The notes beneath the pieces are model-generated. The model made no database searches and was not told the DNA's origin. It saw only the letters and a program-made list of their open reading frames with translations. DNA of 64,000 nucleotides from Membranipora membranacea. Lineage: Eukaryota; Bryozoa; Gymnolaemata; Cheilostomatida; Membraniporidae. Position 1 is the stretch's first letter, and every line of letters begins with the position of its first letter. This document shows positions 12,490 through 23,379 of this stretch, piece after piece. The DNA lies in assembly GCA_914767715.1 (NCBI GenBank), contig OU612069.1, forward strand, positions 12,399,387 through 12,463,386, written 5' to 3'. A program made the position numbers and the translations under genes.

Positions 12490-12950
12490 GTTATGATACC
12501 AGCGTTGACCGATTTGAACTTTTCATATATCGTTGGAAAGGTAATCGAACACTGATTTTGAAAATATTGGTTTTAGCATGGCCTCATGTCATGGTGTTGC
12601 GCTATTTTGATAAAAGGCACGATAATCGGCTTTGATGAGGATTTTTGAGAACAATGTGGTGCAGAAACAATGGTTCTTATCGGACATTCATCTGAATAAT
12701 ATTTACAAGAAACCTCTGAAGCACCCATGTGGGGCAGTTTCGGTCTCCTGTGGCATTGCGCAACAGATGAAAAATCATCTTTTTATCATTGGTTATTAGC
12801 TTATTTAGGTCGCTTTGGTTTGGTGGATGAGGATCCAATGTGATGCAAGCCACACATATAATAGACAGGTTATTTACTTCGGGGAAAACCCTATGCTACA
12901 TGTCATGAATTATAAAAGACATTGGTTACAATAATATTAGGGGTTGTCCT
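12490..12950 (+). repeat. Dispersed repeat, copy 1 (inverted partner 25640-25925)
   Basis: The stretch from ggttatgataccagcgttga through ggtaatcgaacactgatttt to acattggttaca reappears reverse-complemented at 25640-25925. The second copy lacks about 130 bp corresponding to 12640-12770. Two diverged copies in opposite orientation suggest an unclassified interspersed repeat. No ORF is evident. Confidence 0.65.
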
Positions 12951-13237
12951 CTCTGTCGGAATGCTTATAATTCTAATATATTATGTTATTACCAGCTGAG
13001 AAGACACTTTGGGGAAAAAGTAAAGTTAATACAAGCTGTTTGGTGATCTTCATGTTTTAGCAGAGATGTATAGAACAATGCTATGATTTTGTATCTATGT
13101 CCCATAAATCATGACACAGTGCACAATTAAGGAACAATTATTACCATAGCTTTCAAGATAATCAACTAAACAATAGTTGATATGTTTGCAGCGGACACCA
13201 AACAACAATTCAGCTACGTTCTCAAACGAATCCGCCC

Positions 13238-13600
13238 CATTTTCCCAATGTCATTTTCCCACCAAGCCATTTTCCCACCTCCCGTAATCCCACTCTGCCG
13301 TTTTCCCACCTGGACATTTTCCCACCGAGCCATTATCCCACCTGTTTGATTTCCCACTGTGCCATTTTCCCACCTGGACGTTTTCCCAACAATCTAGTTT
13401 CCCACCTGGACGTTTTCCAACCAATCCATTTTTCCACCCAGACATTTGCTCAACAAGCCAGTTTCCCACCAAGCCGTTTTCCGACCAAACAATTTTCCCA
13501 ACAGGACAATATCCCACCAAACAATTTTCCCAACAGGACAATCTACCACAGTGCTGTTTTCCCACCACAAATTTTTTTCACCGCACAGTTTTCCCTTTGT
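13238..13600. repeat. Minisatellite array, left inverted end
   Basis: About 360 bp of diverged 16-18 bp units whose reverse complement reads GTGGGAAAATGGCTTG. The open frames across this DNA on both strands are low-complexity artefacts. The outermost roughly 46 bp, starting CATTTTCCCAATGTCATT, match the reverse complement of the outer end of the array at 23380-23712 exactly. The two arrays therefore behave like terminal inverted repeats. Confidence 0.85.
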
Positions 13601-13842
13601 AGCCTTTTTTCAGGCTAAGCCGTTCACATTTCACAAATAAGTGAACAATGTTCACATCCAGCCAACACTGGAGAAAGTAGCTTTGAAAATGAAGATGTGA
13701 TTTTATTAGTAGTGGGTTGATTTTGATTTGAGTTTTTGATTGCACAAGTTAGTCCAAGTGGCCATATCACTCTACAAAATTAAGCTTTTATCATATGTTA
13801 TCCACATGGCTTTCGGAAAAGATTGTTTTACTAGTTTACAAG
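13601..13842. other. Spacer between left array and Gypsy element
   Basis: Short AT-rich spacer. I see nothing coding. It ends at the CTTAT target site of the Gypsy insertion. Confidence 0.5.
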
Positions 13843-13847
13843 CTTAT

Positions 13848-14095
13848 ATGATATTATTGTTCGTTATGAATGTTGAATGAGGGCTGACGCAGTGCGTGTT
13901 TGATTGATATAGATAGAATTATCTTCACTTGGGGTTGTAGCTTATAGTGAGACGTTTAAATAAACGTGTTGACTTGTATAGGGTTAAACACTAACTGATT
14001 CATGTTCTATTGAATACTACATAGCATGCATATACAGGATTAAAAATGATTGTGGGGTCAGAGGTTAACAATTGTAAAAAATGATTCATACTATA
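13848..14095 (-). repeat. Gypsy 3' LTR
   Basis: Matches 19581-19828 over its whole length. It begins TATAGTATGAATC and ends ATATCAT in element orientation. Because the flanking bases tat are shared with the target duplication, the outer edge is uncertain by up to three bases. Confidence 0.9.
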
Positions 14096-14361
14096 TTTGC
14101 CCCTTCTTTCTTGATCAAAATTGGTCCCTCAAAAGAAAACTCAAATAATAACCAAAATAAAACTCGTTTTGCTTCCAACACACATGTGTGGTAAAACTGA
14201 TTTACTAAAGATTAGATTGCATAAATAAAAATATTGCATGATAAAAAGATGCTGACTGCTATCAAAAAAGTAAGACACACCAAGTCACGCAAAAGGAATG
14301 CCGATCGTGCCACAGCCACAGCCGATTTTATTTCGTTTTCTCTTTTTTTTTTCTTTTTTTT

Positions 14362-17286
14362 TCAGATTTTGGGGCTTTTCTTTCCCTTTCTGGCATAATA
14401 ATCTGCAATTAGACTATCTGGGATATTTTCTGCTGGTTCCCATGTTCTATCTTTATAACCCTTCCACTTCACTTTAAAGTACCTTGTACCCTTCTTTACA
14501 AATGAACCAAGTAAACACTCAACAATATAGAATTCAGCTGTTTGACCCGGACTACCCACTGCGACCGGTTGCGGGGTAGAAACAGGCGCAGGCATCTCTT
14601 GCGTCAAGTTAGCAGGTGTGGGCGTTGGCTCAGAATCAAACTGGTCAGAATCGACAGGGTCGTGTACATTGATATCAGGAACTTCTGGTATGATATTTGA
14701 GCTGTAAAATGGTTTGAGTCGAAGCGCGTTGACTCGCCCCTTCACGAGTTTAAGATCGCTACATCTACGTAGTGTATAGGTGCAGTTTGAATACGCTGAT
14801 ATAATCATGTATGGCCCAAGCCACCTTTTGCACAGCTTTGGGGTGAGACCAGGTTCCGTTCTAGAACAGTATAACCAAACACGGTCTCCAGGACTGACTT
14901 TAGGTAGCTCTGCGTTGTTGTCTCGATCATATTGTGATTTGTAAACTCTCTGGGCTGACAGGATATTTCCTTTCGCCACTTCACGAGCACATTCCAAGTT
15001 TGATATAAGGCCATTCATGTAAGCAGAATAATCTGGACCCCGTGGTGACACAGGCAGCAGCTCATTATCTACTGGGAAACTCATCTCCTTACCAAAAACC
15101 AGCTGTGATGGGGAAAATAGAGTAGATTTTGTCGCAGGAGTTGCTCTGTAGGCTGGCATAATGCTTGGCAACAGCTCTGGCCAGTTCTGCTGATTTTTGT
15201 TAGTCATAGCCCTAAGCTGTGTTATAATAGTAGAATTCATACGCTCGCAAGCAGAATTTGTTTGGGGATGGTACGGTGTGGTATTAATTTTCTTGATCTG
15301 GAATAATTTACATAGCTCTGTCAGCAGAGTGGACATAAAGTTCTGAGCTTTGTCAGTCACAATAGCAGATGGCGCACCATAACGGCATATGATCTCATTG
15401 TATAATATTCTTGATACTTCAGTGGCTTCCTGGGTTTTCAAAGGGAAGCATTCTGGCCATTTTGTGAATGAATCTACTATAAGTAGTATGTGTTTGTAGC
15501 CATCTACATCTTTGATAGGGCCCAAAAAGTCCATATGAATTCTGCCAAATGGTTCCGCAACTGGTAATGGCTGTAATGGAGGTATTTTGTCCTTCCTAAA
15601 ATTTCTCTTGCTTTGCTGACAAATTTCACATGTTTTTACATAGTTGACCACATCCTGATACATGGACTGCCAAAAATATTTTCTCCTAATCAGTTGGTAG
15701 GTGCGGTCAATCCCTTGATGACCAGCCATGTGACTACCATGGTATGATTTCATTACTGTTGTTTTTAGATTTGATGGGATAACCAATTGTTTCATTATAT
15801 TCATATTCCTACCCCTCGGTTGATAAATGTTGTAAAGCACCCCATCAGAAATGACCATGTCCTTTGATCTTGAAATAACAAGTCTCGCAGTCTTGTCATC
15901 ATCTGGTACTTTACTATCAACTAGGTACTCAAAGTATGGTATTAAAGCTGGATCACCCTTTTGATCCTTTGAAATGTCTATGAAATCAACAGCAGCTGCT
16001 GTTATTGTATTAATGATTTTGCACCCATATTCTATATCGTATGTGTATTTAGCAGGCCCCCTACTTTGTTTGTCTGCTTGTGATTCACCTTTAATGTCTG
16101 ATTCACCCAAAATTGTGGTGAGCACAGGAAGGTTGTCAACAAGGTCAAGCGGAGTTTGTGGTTCTGTTTGCTCATAAGGCCTCCTGGAAAGGCAATCAGC
16201 ATTGGTATTAGTTTTCCCACTTTTGTGTTTGATGTCATAGTTGTACGGCTGAAGCAATAGTGACCAGCGACCTAGTCTGCTCTTAGTGTCCTTTATGCTT
16301 TTCAACCATTTGAGGCTAATGTGGTCAGTGAGCACCAAAAAGTGTTTATCTGCAAGGTAATGTTTGTATTTCTCTACTGCTGTAACCAGGGCTAGTCCCT
16401 CCTTGTGTGTTATAGAATAATTTTGCTCAGCCCCTCTATATGATCGCCCACCATATTCAATAACAGTTTCTGCTCTATTTGAATCAACCTGGCCCAAAAT
16501 GTAGCCAATTGCAGTGTCAGAAGCATCAGTGTAAACCACAGGTTTATGGTCAGGATTTGGTAATGTCAATATTGGTGCTGATATCAGTGCTTCCCTTATA
16601 CTTACAAATGCTGCCTGATGTTTATCTTGCCACACAAAATCCTCATCCTTTTTCAGGGTTTGGAGTTCATGCAGTGGATTAGCTATAGTGCTGTACTTTG
16701 ATATGAATCTCGAATAGTAGTTAGCCATGCCAAGGAAAGACCTTACATCCCTCACACAAGTTGGAATTGGAAATTCAAGCACCGCTCTAACTTCATCAAT
16801 ATTCACAGATAATCCCTTGTCACTTATTTTATAGCCAAGATATGGGACCTCGGAGCAAGCAAATTTACATTTGTCTGGATGCAGTTTCAGGTTAGCCTGC
16901 TCCAAGCAGTCAAACACTTGTTTTAGGTGTGTTTTATGATCATCCCAGGTCTCAGAAAATACAATGATATCGTCGATAAATGCCAGACAATGCTTCCAGC
17001 TTATGCCTTTCAACGTCTTAGACATCACAGCTTGGAATGACATGGGCATATTCATTAGTCCAAAGCTACACCTATTAAAGGTGTACACTCCGTCATGAGT
17101 AATAAAACTCGATTTTTCTTTGGTTTCAGGGTCTAGTGGAACCTGATAGAAAGCACCTTTGAGGTCTAACACACTGAATACCTTCGCTTTAGCATGACCT
17201 AAGGTTTCAACGACCTCTGTAAAGTTTGGTAATGGCCAAATCATTGGTTTTGTGACTGCATTGATTTTGCGGTAATCTACTGCCAT
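14362..17286 (-). CDS. Gypsy Pol: RT (most), RNase H, integrase, chromodomain
   Basis: 974 open codons that copy element RNA into DNA and insert it. RT motifs seen are SVLDLKGAFYQVP (about 38-50) and FIDD at 103-106, the polymerase catalytic pair. RNase H starts at YTDAS (252-256). The integrase has an HHCC zinc finger (HGSHMAGHQG to CEICQQ), then catalytic D (MDFLGP), D (VTDKAQNF) and E (ACERMN). A GPY/F-type module follows (RWLGPYMI). The last ~50 residues are a chromodomain (YIVECLLG to WEPAENIP), which in chromoviruses steers integration to marked chromatin. The open frame starts inside RT because a one-base shift near 17286 separates it from the upstream RT part. The ATG here is therefore not the natural start. 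Confidence 0.93.
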   Translation of the reverse strand: MAVDYRKINAVTKPMIWPLPNFTEVVETLGHAKAKVFSVLDLKGAFYQVPLDPETKEKSSFITHDGVYTFNRCSFGLMNMPMSFQAVMSKTLKGISWKHCLAFIDDIIVFSETWDDHKTHLKQVFDCLEQANLKLHPDKCKFACSEVPYLGYKISDKGLSVNIDEVRAVLEFPIPTCVRDVRSFLGMANYYSRFISKYSTIANPLHELQTLKKDEDFVWQDKHQAAFVSIREALISAPILTLPNPDHKPVVYTDASDTAIGYILGQVDSNRAETVIEYGGRSYRGAEQNYSITHKEGLALVTAVEKYKHYLADKHFLVLTDHISLKWLKSIKDTKSRLGRWSLLLQPYNYDIKHKSGKTNTNADCLSRRPYEQTEPQTPLDLVDNLPVLTTILGESDIKGESQADKQSRGPAKYTYDIEYGCKIINTITAAAVDFIDISKDQKGDPALIPYFEYLVDSKVPDDDKTARLVISRSKDMVISDGVLYNIYQPRGRNMNIMKQLVIPSNLKTTVMKSYHGSHMAGHQGIDRTYQLIRRKYFWQSMYQDVVNYVKTCEICQQSKRNFRKDKIPPLQPLPVAEPFGRIHMDFLGPIKDVDGYKHILLIVDSFTKWPECFPLKTQEATEVSRILYNEIICRYGAPSAIVTDKAQNFMSTLLTELCKLFQIKKINTTPYHPQTNSACERMNSTIITQLRAMTNKNQQNWPELLPSIMPAYRATPATKSTLFSPSQLVFGKEMSFPVDNELLPVSPRGPDYSAYMNGLISNLECAREVAKGNILSAQRVYKSQYDRDNNAELPKVSPGDRVWLYCSRTEPGLTPKLCKRWLGPYMIISAYSNCTYTLRRCSDLKLVKGRVNALRLKPFYSSNIIPEVPDINVHDPVDSDQFDSEPTPTPANLTQEMPAPVSTPQPVAVGSPGQTAEFYIVECLLGSFVKKGTRYFKVKWKGYKDRTWEPAENIPDSLIADYYARKGKKSPKI

Positions 17287-18436
17287 TCGCCATGATACAC
17301 CGTCCGTCCGCTTTCTTGCACATCACTATCGGGCTGCACCATTGGCAGTCATCATTTTCATAAATGATACCTAGGTCTAGCAGTTCATTGACCTGCCGTG
17401 TTATCTCTTGTTTTATTTCTGGAGATGATTAATAAGGGAACGACCTGACAGGAATGGCATCTCTAGTATCAATTTTGTGGCTATGCTAGTTTGTACATCC
17501 TATTTCAGCCCAAGACTTAGCAAATCTGTCATGATTATCACTAATGATAGATGTCAGCTCTAGTTTTTCAACTTTTGACAGGCATGACGTACTTAGGTCA
17601 ATGCCTAGTTCTGCTAATTTATCTGTTTTGTTATGATTAGTGTCAATCTTAGCCGCACTGACTTGAATGGGATTTCCCTGTTTACTATTGTTATTGTCAT
17701 TCAACTCAAGAATGCTCATCGATACAAGGTCATTAGCTATAGGGGAAAGCCTTGCTATGGGATTCCCAGCCGGTATTATTAGATCACTATCACCATGGTT
17801 AGATATATGTTACAAGGGATTTTCAGCCTCTATGATACATGTGCTACCCTTACACTCAATAAACTGATCCTGATCTATGATGATAGGTTCGGCCATGAGC
17901 AAACTGTTGACAGATTCGCTACTGGAAAGTTTAGCAGGACATGCCACGTGACTATGAGCAGGGACAACCAGTTTCTCAAGGGCAAGTAATGATAGTTGCG
18001 GCGTGGTCTTACTGGAAACTCTTTGAATGCTAGTGGCAAGCTGTCCCTCTAAATATAACGTACCCCTACTATTGTTATATGTTATACATCCATTATGGGA
18101 TTCCATAAAATCTATACCTAATATAATATCGTATTTCATGAAATCAGCGACATGAAAAATCTGGGAACAGCTAACCTTACCTATGCTAAATTCTAGTTGT
18201 ATAATACCTAATATTGGAATCTCAATATTTCCTACGCCACTTATTGTAGGAGTGTTACAGGGTGCTAATAATAACTGATAGTTAGGTGTTATAATTCCTA
18301 ATGATTTTGCCGTGATGCATGACGCTTGAGCCCCTGTGTCTAGCAAAGCCTGTTTGGCACTTCCTCCAAAGGAAACCTGGACTAAACATTCAGACAACGA
18401 ACCCAAACAGCCGACACGGACAGGGCCCGCTGATTG
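17287..18436 (-). pseudogene. Gypsy protease and N-terminal RT region, interrupted
   Basis: This part of pol continues gag in the same frame after the stop at 18437-18439. The retropepsin motif ALLDTGAQASCI is intact, and the open piece runs 18436-17813. TAA at 17810-17812, TAG at 17486-17488 and TAA near 17428 then break the frame, and a one-base shift near 17286 displaces the rest of RT. Linker and RT finger sequences are still recognisable between the stops. No start codon of its own is needed if pol is made by readthrough from gag; the natural piece after the leaky stop has no nearby ATG. Confidence 0.85.
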
Positions 18437-18442
18437 CTATTG
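18431..18442 (-). promoter_or_regulatory. Putative leaky stop between gag and pol
   Basis: On the element strand the codons around the gag stop are CAA TAG CAA TCA, and the protease frame continues without a shift. UAG followed by CAR YYA is the established strong readthrough context (tobacco mosaic virus type). The in-frame arrangement makes readthrough the likeliest way to express Gag-Pol here, but no expression evidence is available from sequence alone. Confidence 0.6.
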
Positions 18443-19507
18443 TATAGAACCTCCCGCAGCAGCGGCGGCTCCACCACGAGACTGTGGTCCAGCACCACCA
18501 AAAAGACAGCGGGACTGAAAGTGCCCAATCCTCCCACAGCCCCTGCAGGTCTGACCAAAAGCAAAACAAGCATTACTCATGTGTGACTTACCACATCTTG
18601 GACAGTCTGTTATGTATGTTCCACTACGGCTACCACCACCATTTCTAGGACTACCACCACCATATCCGTTGTTTCTTGTCTGGATGTAATTGTTACGGAA
18701 ATTGTTTTGTCTCTGGGGCACAGCAGTGATGGCCGATATAGCAATCTGAATCTCTCTAGCGACGGATTCCTGTATTACTTGCTGCAAAGACGTATCAGAG
18801 GTTTTAGATGTGATTGCCGTGACGTTAGCGGTTGTTGAGGCTTCTATCGGTTTGAGTAGCCTGACATACTCCATCACAGCCTCCACTGACTTAGGTTTGT
18901 GGCACATCACCTGGCGTTGAATATCGCTCGGTAGGCCTCTCATAACGGCCTCCATCTTCTCCCGCTCGCTTTTGTTTGTGATGGCAATGAGGCGGTCAAT
19001 GTCTTCTGTGTATTTCTCTAATGTCTCAGCGTCCGACTCCCACCTTCTCTGGTTTAACTTACATACCGCTTCCCATTGGCGGTCTTCTGTGTCACTCCCA
19101 TATCTCTGCTTGAATGATTTGATAAGCAGGTTGAAATTTCCACGGATCTCATCGGGTATTGTCGAGTAGTATGAGTAGGCACCACTCGTTAAAAGCAGTG
19201 GTACCGTTTGAGCCTTCTCAGCCTCTGACAGCTTGTTTAATGAGAAAACAATGTCCAATTTCTCCACCCACTCGTCAAAACAGCTCTGGCTAGCGGAGCC
19301 AGAGAACTTTCCAATTAACGTAAGTTCAGCTGAAGATATTGTGAACCTTTTCCTACTTGGTTTCTCCAATTCTTCAGCATTATGTAATGAGTCTGACTTT
19401 TCAGAGGGTGTTGTGGAAGACATCCTTTCCAATTTGTCTCTGAGTTGCCTCAGCTCCTCATCTCGCTCCGCCAACTGACGCTTCAACTCAGCAGCTTTTG
19501 GAGGCAT
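18437..19507 (-). CDS. Gypsy Gag with two zinc knuckles
   Basis: 356 codons from an ATG about 70 bases inside the 5' LTR. The first ~30 residues are charged and helical (AERDEELRQLRDKLERM). The middle is a retrotransposon Gag capsid-like region (FDEWVEKLDIVF, WEAVCKLNQRRW). Near the C terminus are two zinc-knuckle-like cysteine clusters, CPRCGKSHMSNAC and CRGCGRIGHFQSRC, that would bind RNA. It ends in a Gly/Ala-rich tail at a TAG. That stop is followed in frame by protease and has the context CAA TAG CAA TCA, matching the UAG CAR YYA readthrough consensus of tobamoviruses. Gag itself is uninterrupted. Confidence 0.92.
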   Translation of the reverse strand: MPPKAAELKRQLAERDEELRQLRDKLERMSSTTPSEKSDSLHNAEELEKPSRKRFTISSAELTLIGKFSGSASQSCFDEWVEKLDIVFSLNKLSEAEKAQTVPLLLTSGAYSYYSTIPDEIRGNFNLLIKSFKQRYGSDTEDRQWEAVCKLNQRRWESDAETLEKYTEDIDRLIAITNKSEREKMEAVMRGLPSDIQRQVMCHKPKSVEAVMEYVRLLKPIEASTTANVTAITSKTSDTSLQQVIQESVAREIQIAISAITAVPQRQNNFRNNYIQTRNNGYGGGSPRNGGGSRSGTYITDCPRCGKSHMSNACFAFGQTCRGCGRIGHFQSRCLFGGAGPQSRGGAAAAAGGSIQ

Positions 19508-19580
19508 ACTTGCAGATAATCTTATATTTCTTTCTGTCTATCTGGTACTCTGGATCTTTAAGAGAGCAGCTCCACCATAT

Positions 19581-19828
19581 ATGATATTATTGTTCGTTAT
19601 GAATGTTGAATGAGAGCTGACGCAGTACGTGTTTGATTGATATAGATAGAATTATCTTCACTTGGGGTTGTAGCTTATATTGAGAGGTTTAAATAAACGT
19701 GTTGACTTGTATAGGGTTAAACACTAACTGATTCATGTTCTATTGAATACTACATAGCATGCATATAAAGGATTTAAAATGATTGTTAACAATGAGGTTA
19801 ACAATTGTAAAAAATGATTCATACTATA
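19581..19828 (-). repeat. Gypsy 5' LTR
   Basis: Partner of 13848-14095. It should hold the element's promoter and polyadenylation signals. The divergence from the other LTR (for example around 19779-19798) indicates an old insertion. Confidence 0.9.
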
Positions 19829-19833
19829 CTTAT

Positions 19834-21848
19834 CTCAATCAACCACCAAACAATGTAAAGAAAATTCTCACTCTATGTAAATTTACACACACAATCCTTT
19901 CCAAGATGACAATTAATCGTATTCAAGTTAAAACAATTATTTGTTTTGTCCAGGGAATCTTCCTGCTTTTACCATATTAACAGTTTGAAACATTAGAAAT
20001 GTTTCCACTTGTAAAAAGAAGGGGCAACTACCTGCAATTCTGAATGCGATTGGTGATCACCAATAAGCGTGACCATATGTGATTGCATTGAAGAATCTTT
20101 GCTGTCAAATAAGGGTGGCCATTAAAAGCAGACAAGCCATAGATGATACTTGGCATGTTATAATGTGTGCCCCTATCTGTGTTAGGGGTACAGAAGTAAC
20201 GAGTTTGTGTTTTAGGTTACATTATTCTAGATTTCTATTGCGTGTAATAAAGTATGCTTGATAGCTATACAAAGGTCTAGCAAAGACTGAATCTAACAGG
20301 CAGTATAAAATATAAACAGATACTGCTGCCGCTGTGGTGTTGACAGCTTGACAGTTGTTATGTCACACAATATAACAGCATAGTTAGTTATATTTGTAAA
20401 ACCAAAGACTGAGCTTTGTAAGAATATCTATACACAGCTTGTTGTGGTTGTATGCTCTGTCTTCATTATCTGATCAATTAAAATATTGTTAAGTTTATGG
20501 CATTAGAACATGCTGTAACGGCGTACTATTTATTTGTTCCATGTTGAAGGTTTTAAATCAGTGAAATTTCTATTGAAAAGGGAGATATAATATAAAAATA
20601 CGACTAACAAAGTTATGGATTGAGTAAAAACGTAAAAATGTATATTAAACAGTCAACCTGTGTCCCTTCTTTCTAAGTTCAAAGGGATCTAAGGCAAGTA
20701 TAAATACCAAAAATGTAATAATATTCAAAACACTTTCCATGTAAACCCTCACTCCAGTCCTTGGAGGGATTCTAGTATTGTATATCAAAACCGTCTGAAA
20801 ACCGAAACCTGTCACTGCCTGACAAGGCTAGTGTTGCTCAACTTGAGGTATTTTCTGTTTTAGTTTTTTTAGGTTGACAAACTTGACAAATACAAAGCTT
20901 AAAAATTAGGTATCTGACATAATTCCATTTGCAAAATCTTCTCACTATAGCACTGATTTTTGCCTCCAGCTATTCAAAAATAGTAAAACGAAACCCTATG
21001 TTCAAACAGGGGACTAATTCTCCTGAAACAATTACAGACCTGAATTACTATTTTATAATTTTTTTTCTCTAAATGCATTTATCATCACTGAAATATTCGA
21101 CCGTAAAATATTATAGAGGAAATTATTGACATGTGGTATAATTGACAGTGTCCTTAGGCTATCGGAATCATATTTGCGCCAGTGTGTTTAATTGTTAAAA
21201 TTGTGAACTTAGACCAATATCGAAATAAGACTTCCCCTATCAATAAATATCAACTGAATTTATAAGAATTATGCTAGCTTCTCTATGGCATTAGGAGATA
21301 ATAAGACAATAACTGAAATTGAACGTCATGATGCAGTTGAAAAATTTGGGAATAATGTCACACAATCCAGTTTTGGTGCGAAAACTTAGTTATAACAAAG
21401 CAGAAGCCTGCAAAACTTGCCATGACATCCTTAAGGTGAAACATTTTAGAGGGATAATTAATGCATGTTGTCTTCTTTTTGTACCAGAAAAAACATTGCT
21501 TTGATCTATTTCTATTAAAATTGTTCTAAATGTGCAAAGTGGTCACTTCGCCAGGTTTACTGGAGGATTTAGCTATGGGTCTTCCCGTGCTCTCCGCTCG
21601 TACTCACTCCTTGTTGGTGATGCAATATCAATTAAATGCAGAATAATATTAAGTCTTCTCTTCAGAAGACTAAAGCGATTCGATTGAAGACCAATAATTA
21701 ATTTTGACAATTTCACCCAATCCCCAACAAGGAATCGTCGAAACAAAAATACTTATTTGAGATCAAATTCTTATTAAAAATACAAATCAGCATATCAGGT
21801 CATGCACCCTAGAATTTGATCATATGATATGCTGGTGTGTACAGGAGA
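19834..21848. other. Gene-free AT-rich DNA
   Basis: Two kilobases without a supportable gene. Open frames are short, AT-rich and lack domain signatures or clear splice sites. If the inverted arrays bound a transposon, this is part of its interior, yet no transposase is visible. Confidence 0.5.
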
Positions 21849-23042
21849 TTGGAATGAACGTCAGCTGGATTGAACGGCGATGTGATCGAGACTAGCTGGA
21901 ATGAACTTAGACCGGTATGAAAGTCAAAAATCCTGGAATGAACATAGAAAGTGCTGGATTGAACGTCGACTACATTTGTATATAGAATCAACGCAAGAGC
22001 AACTCCCCAAAATAATTGTGTAAATTAATGATGATCATTCATAAAGGCACACACATCTGTTTATGATGATGGTTACTAAATGTCTCATGGCTAGATGGAA
22101 TCAAGCAGGAATTAAGTGCAAAAACTGAAATGAAATACTGATACTGAAAGAGAAACAGTGACCCTATGTACATTTCATCAGCAAAACAATGGTCAAGCAT
22201 TAACAAAATCAGGTGCAACTATTAAATCGAAGTCGCTTACATCTTAGTTCACTGTTATCTATGAACATTCATTTTTTGTAATGGTAATTGTGACAGTGCA
22301 CATTGTTTTCCCTGCACGCTGTCCACCAGTCGCAATTTAACAAAATAGCTAATGTGGTACAGTAATCACATTTGTTATGTCTGTGAAACATAAAGATGCG
22401 CTTTTATCCATCACCTATGTACAATGTATGGACATATACCAACATCATGTTGCAATTCAATCGATGACGTCATATCAACTGCTAGAATTTTTAGCCGACT
22501 GCCAAGTCCCATCACTGTCAGAGGTTTCTAATCAGGTGTTACAAAATCCTTTGTCTTAAAATGTACACAACAGAGTCTACACCCCTACTCATTTTAAGAC
22601 GCTACCACGAAAGTAGAAAAGAGCTACAGCAGGGAGGAGGGAAACTTCTCACCCTCCCCCAACGGACTTAGCTTGTCAAGACCGGCTACCGGTACCAAAC
22701 ATAATAAATAAATATAAATAGTACCAAATGTGCAGCGCATGTGGTTTGGCATGCCAATATCGAATTGCCTTAGCCTAATTACAAATTATAAATTTAAACC
22801 AAAACCTTGATTGTGGCAGGCATTGTTATAGTCATAGTTCATATGATGTATGCTGGTTTTTTATATCACAATTATTTTGGGGAGTTGCTCTCCTGTTGAC
22901 TCTTTATACCAACTAATGTAGTCGGCGTTCAATCCAGCACTTTCTACATTCATACCAGGATTTTTGTCTTTCAAACCAGACTACGTTCATTCCAGTTAGT
23001 TTGATCCCGTCGATGTTTGTTCCAGACGATGTTCATTCCAAG
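21849..23042. mobile_element. Inverted-repeat element with repeated termini
   Basis: Left arm 21849-22020 and right arm 22867-23042 are reverse complements of each other with moderate divergence. Each arm contains several diverged copies of ctggaatgaacgt spaced about 20-30 bp and ends inward at caactccccaaaataattgt. The 850-bp centre has no convincing coding region (a 60-codon frame at 22377-22559 has no known domain). It looks like a non-autonomous DNA transposon or foldback element; no target duplication was evident. Confidence 0.75.
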
Positions 23043-23379
23043 ATTTTGTGTGCATCTTCTATTTTCAAACACAAGCCCCTATAAATCTCACAACAGTTCC
23101 TTAGGTGAACACAACTATGCGTTATTACAAGGAATTGTACAAGAGCAAAATTGTGAAAAATCATGAAAAAACTACTCAAGTCATTTTCATAACCTCGATC
23201 AGCATTTTTAACACCAACGGTCATAGACTTTAGGATTCGAGAACAAAAAAGGAACGACAAAACTTTCATGATACAACTCTAACACTACTTTCAATTAACA
23301 TTTTTAATGCCTGAAAAAGAGTAGAAGGAAAAGAAACCAAAAATTAAAAATAAGCTACCAGCGTCCATTTGAAAAAAAA
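23043..23379. other. Spacer before right array
   Basis: AT-rich DNA between the inverted-repeat element and the right minisatellite array. Nothing coding is supported. Confidence 0.45.

Larger units (their letters stand above)
1210..12500 (+). repeat. Degenerate tandem array of a ~1 kb module
   Basis: The same blocks recur in the same order. Block A is like tctagagtgg...ctccatg and is seen near 6188, 7447 and 9047. Block B begins cagaacctatgctaaatac and occurs near 1335, 4508, 6365, 7620, 8552, 9295 and 11106. Block C begins acaagttaatccaatg and occurs near 3387, 4028, 6543, 7828 and, diverged, near 9916, 11298 and 12380. Block D is an exon-like cassette ending in tcag and a GT donor. Copies differ by substitutions, indels and inserted short C-rich pieces, so the array is old. 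The conserved order argues for tandem duplication of one unit rather than independent insertions of a transposon. I do not recognise the unit. Confidence 0.7.
13848..19828 (-). mobile_element. Ty3/Gypsy retrotransposon with chromodomain
   Basis: A complete but damaged LTR element of about 6.0 kb on the minus strand. CTTAT is duplicated at 13843-13847 and 19829-19833. The LTRs are about 250 bp and visibly diverged (roughly a dozen differences). Next to the 5' LTR the element strand reads TGGTGGAGCTGCTCTC at about 19577-19562, as expected for a tRNA primer site. Next to the 3' LTR it reads AAGAAAGAAGGGGC (about 14099-14112), a polypurine tract. Gene order is gag, protease, RT, RNase H, integrase, chromodomain. 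Three in-frame stops (17810, 17486, about 17428) and a one-base shift near 17286 disable pol, so this copy is probably inactive. It lies between the two inverted minisatellite arrays. Confidence 0.95.

Noticed and set aside
13251-13640. Overlapping frames rich in FPP and GKW motifs on both strands
   Set aside because: They translate the left minisatellite array; the same happens at 23386-23778.
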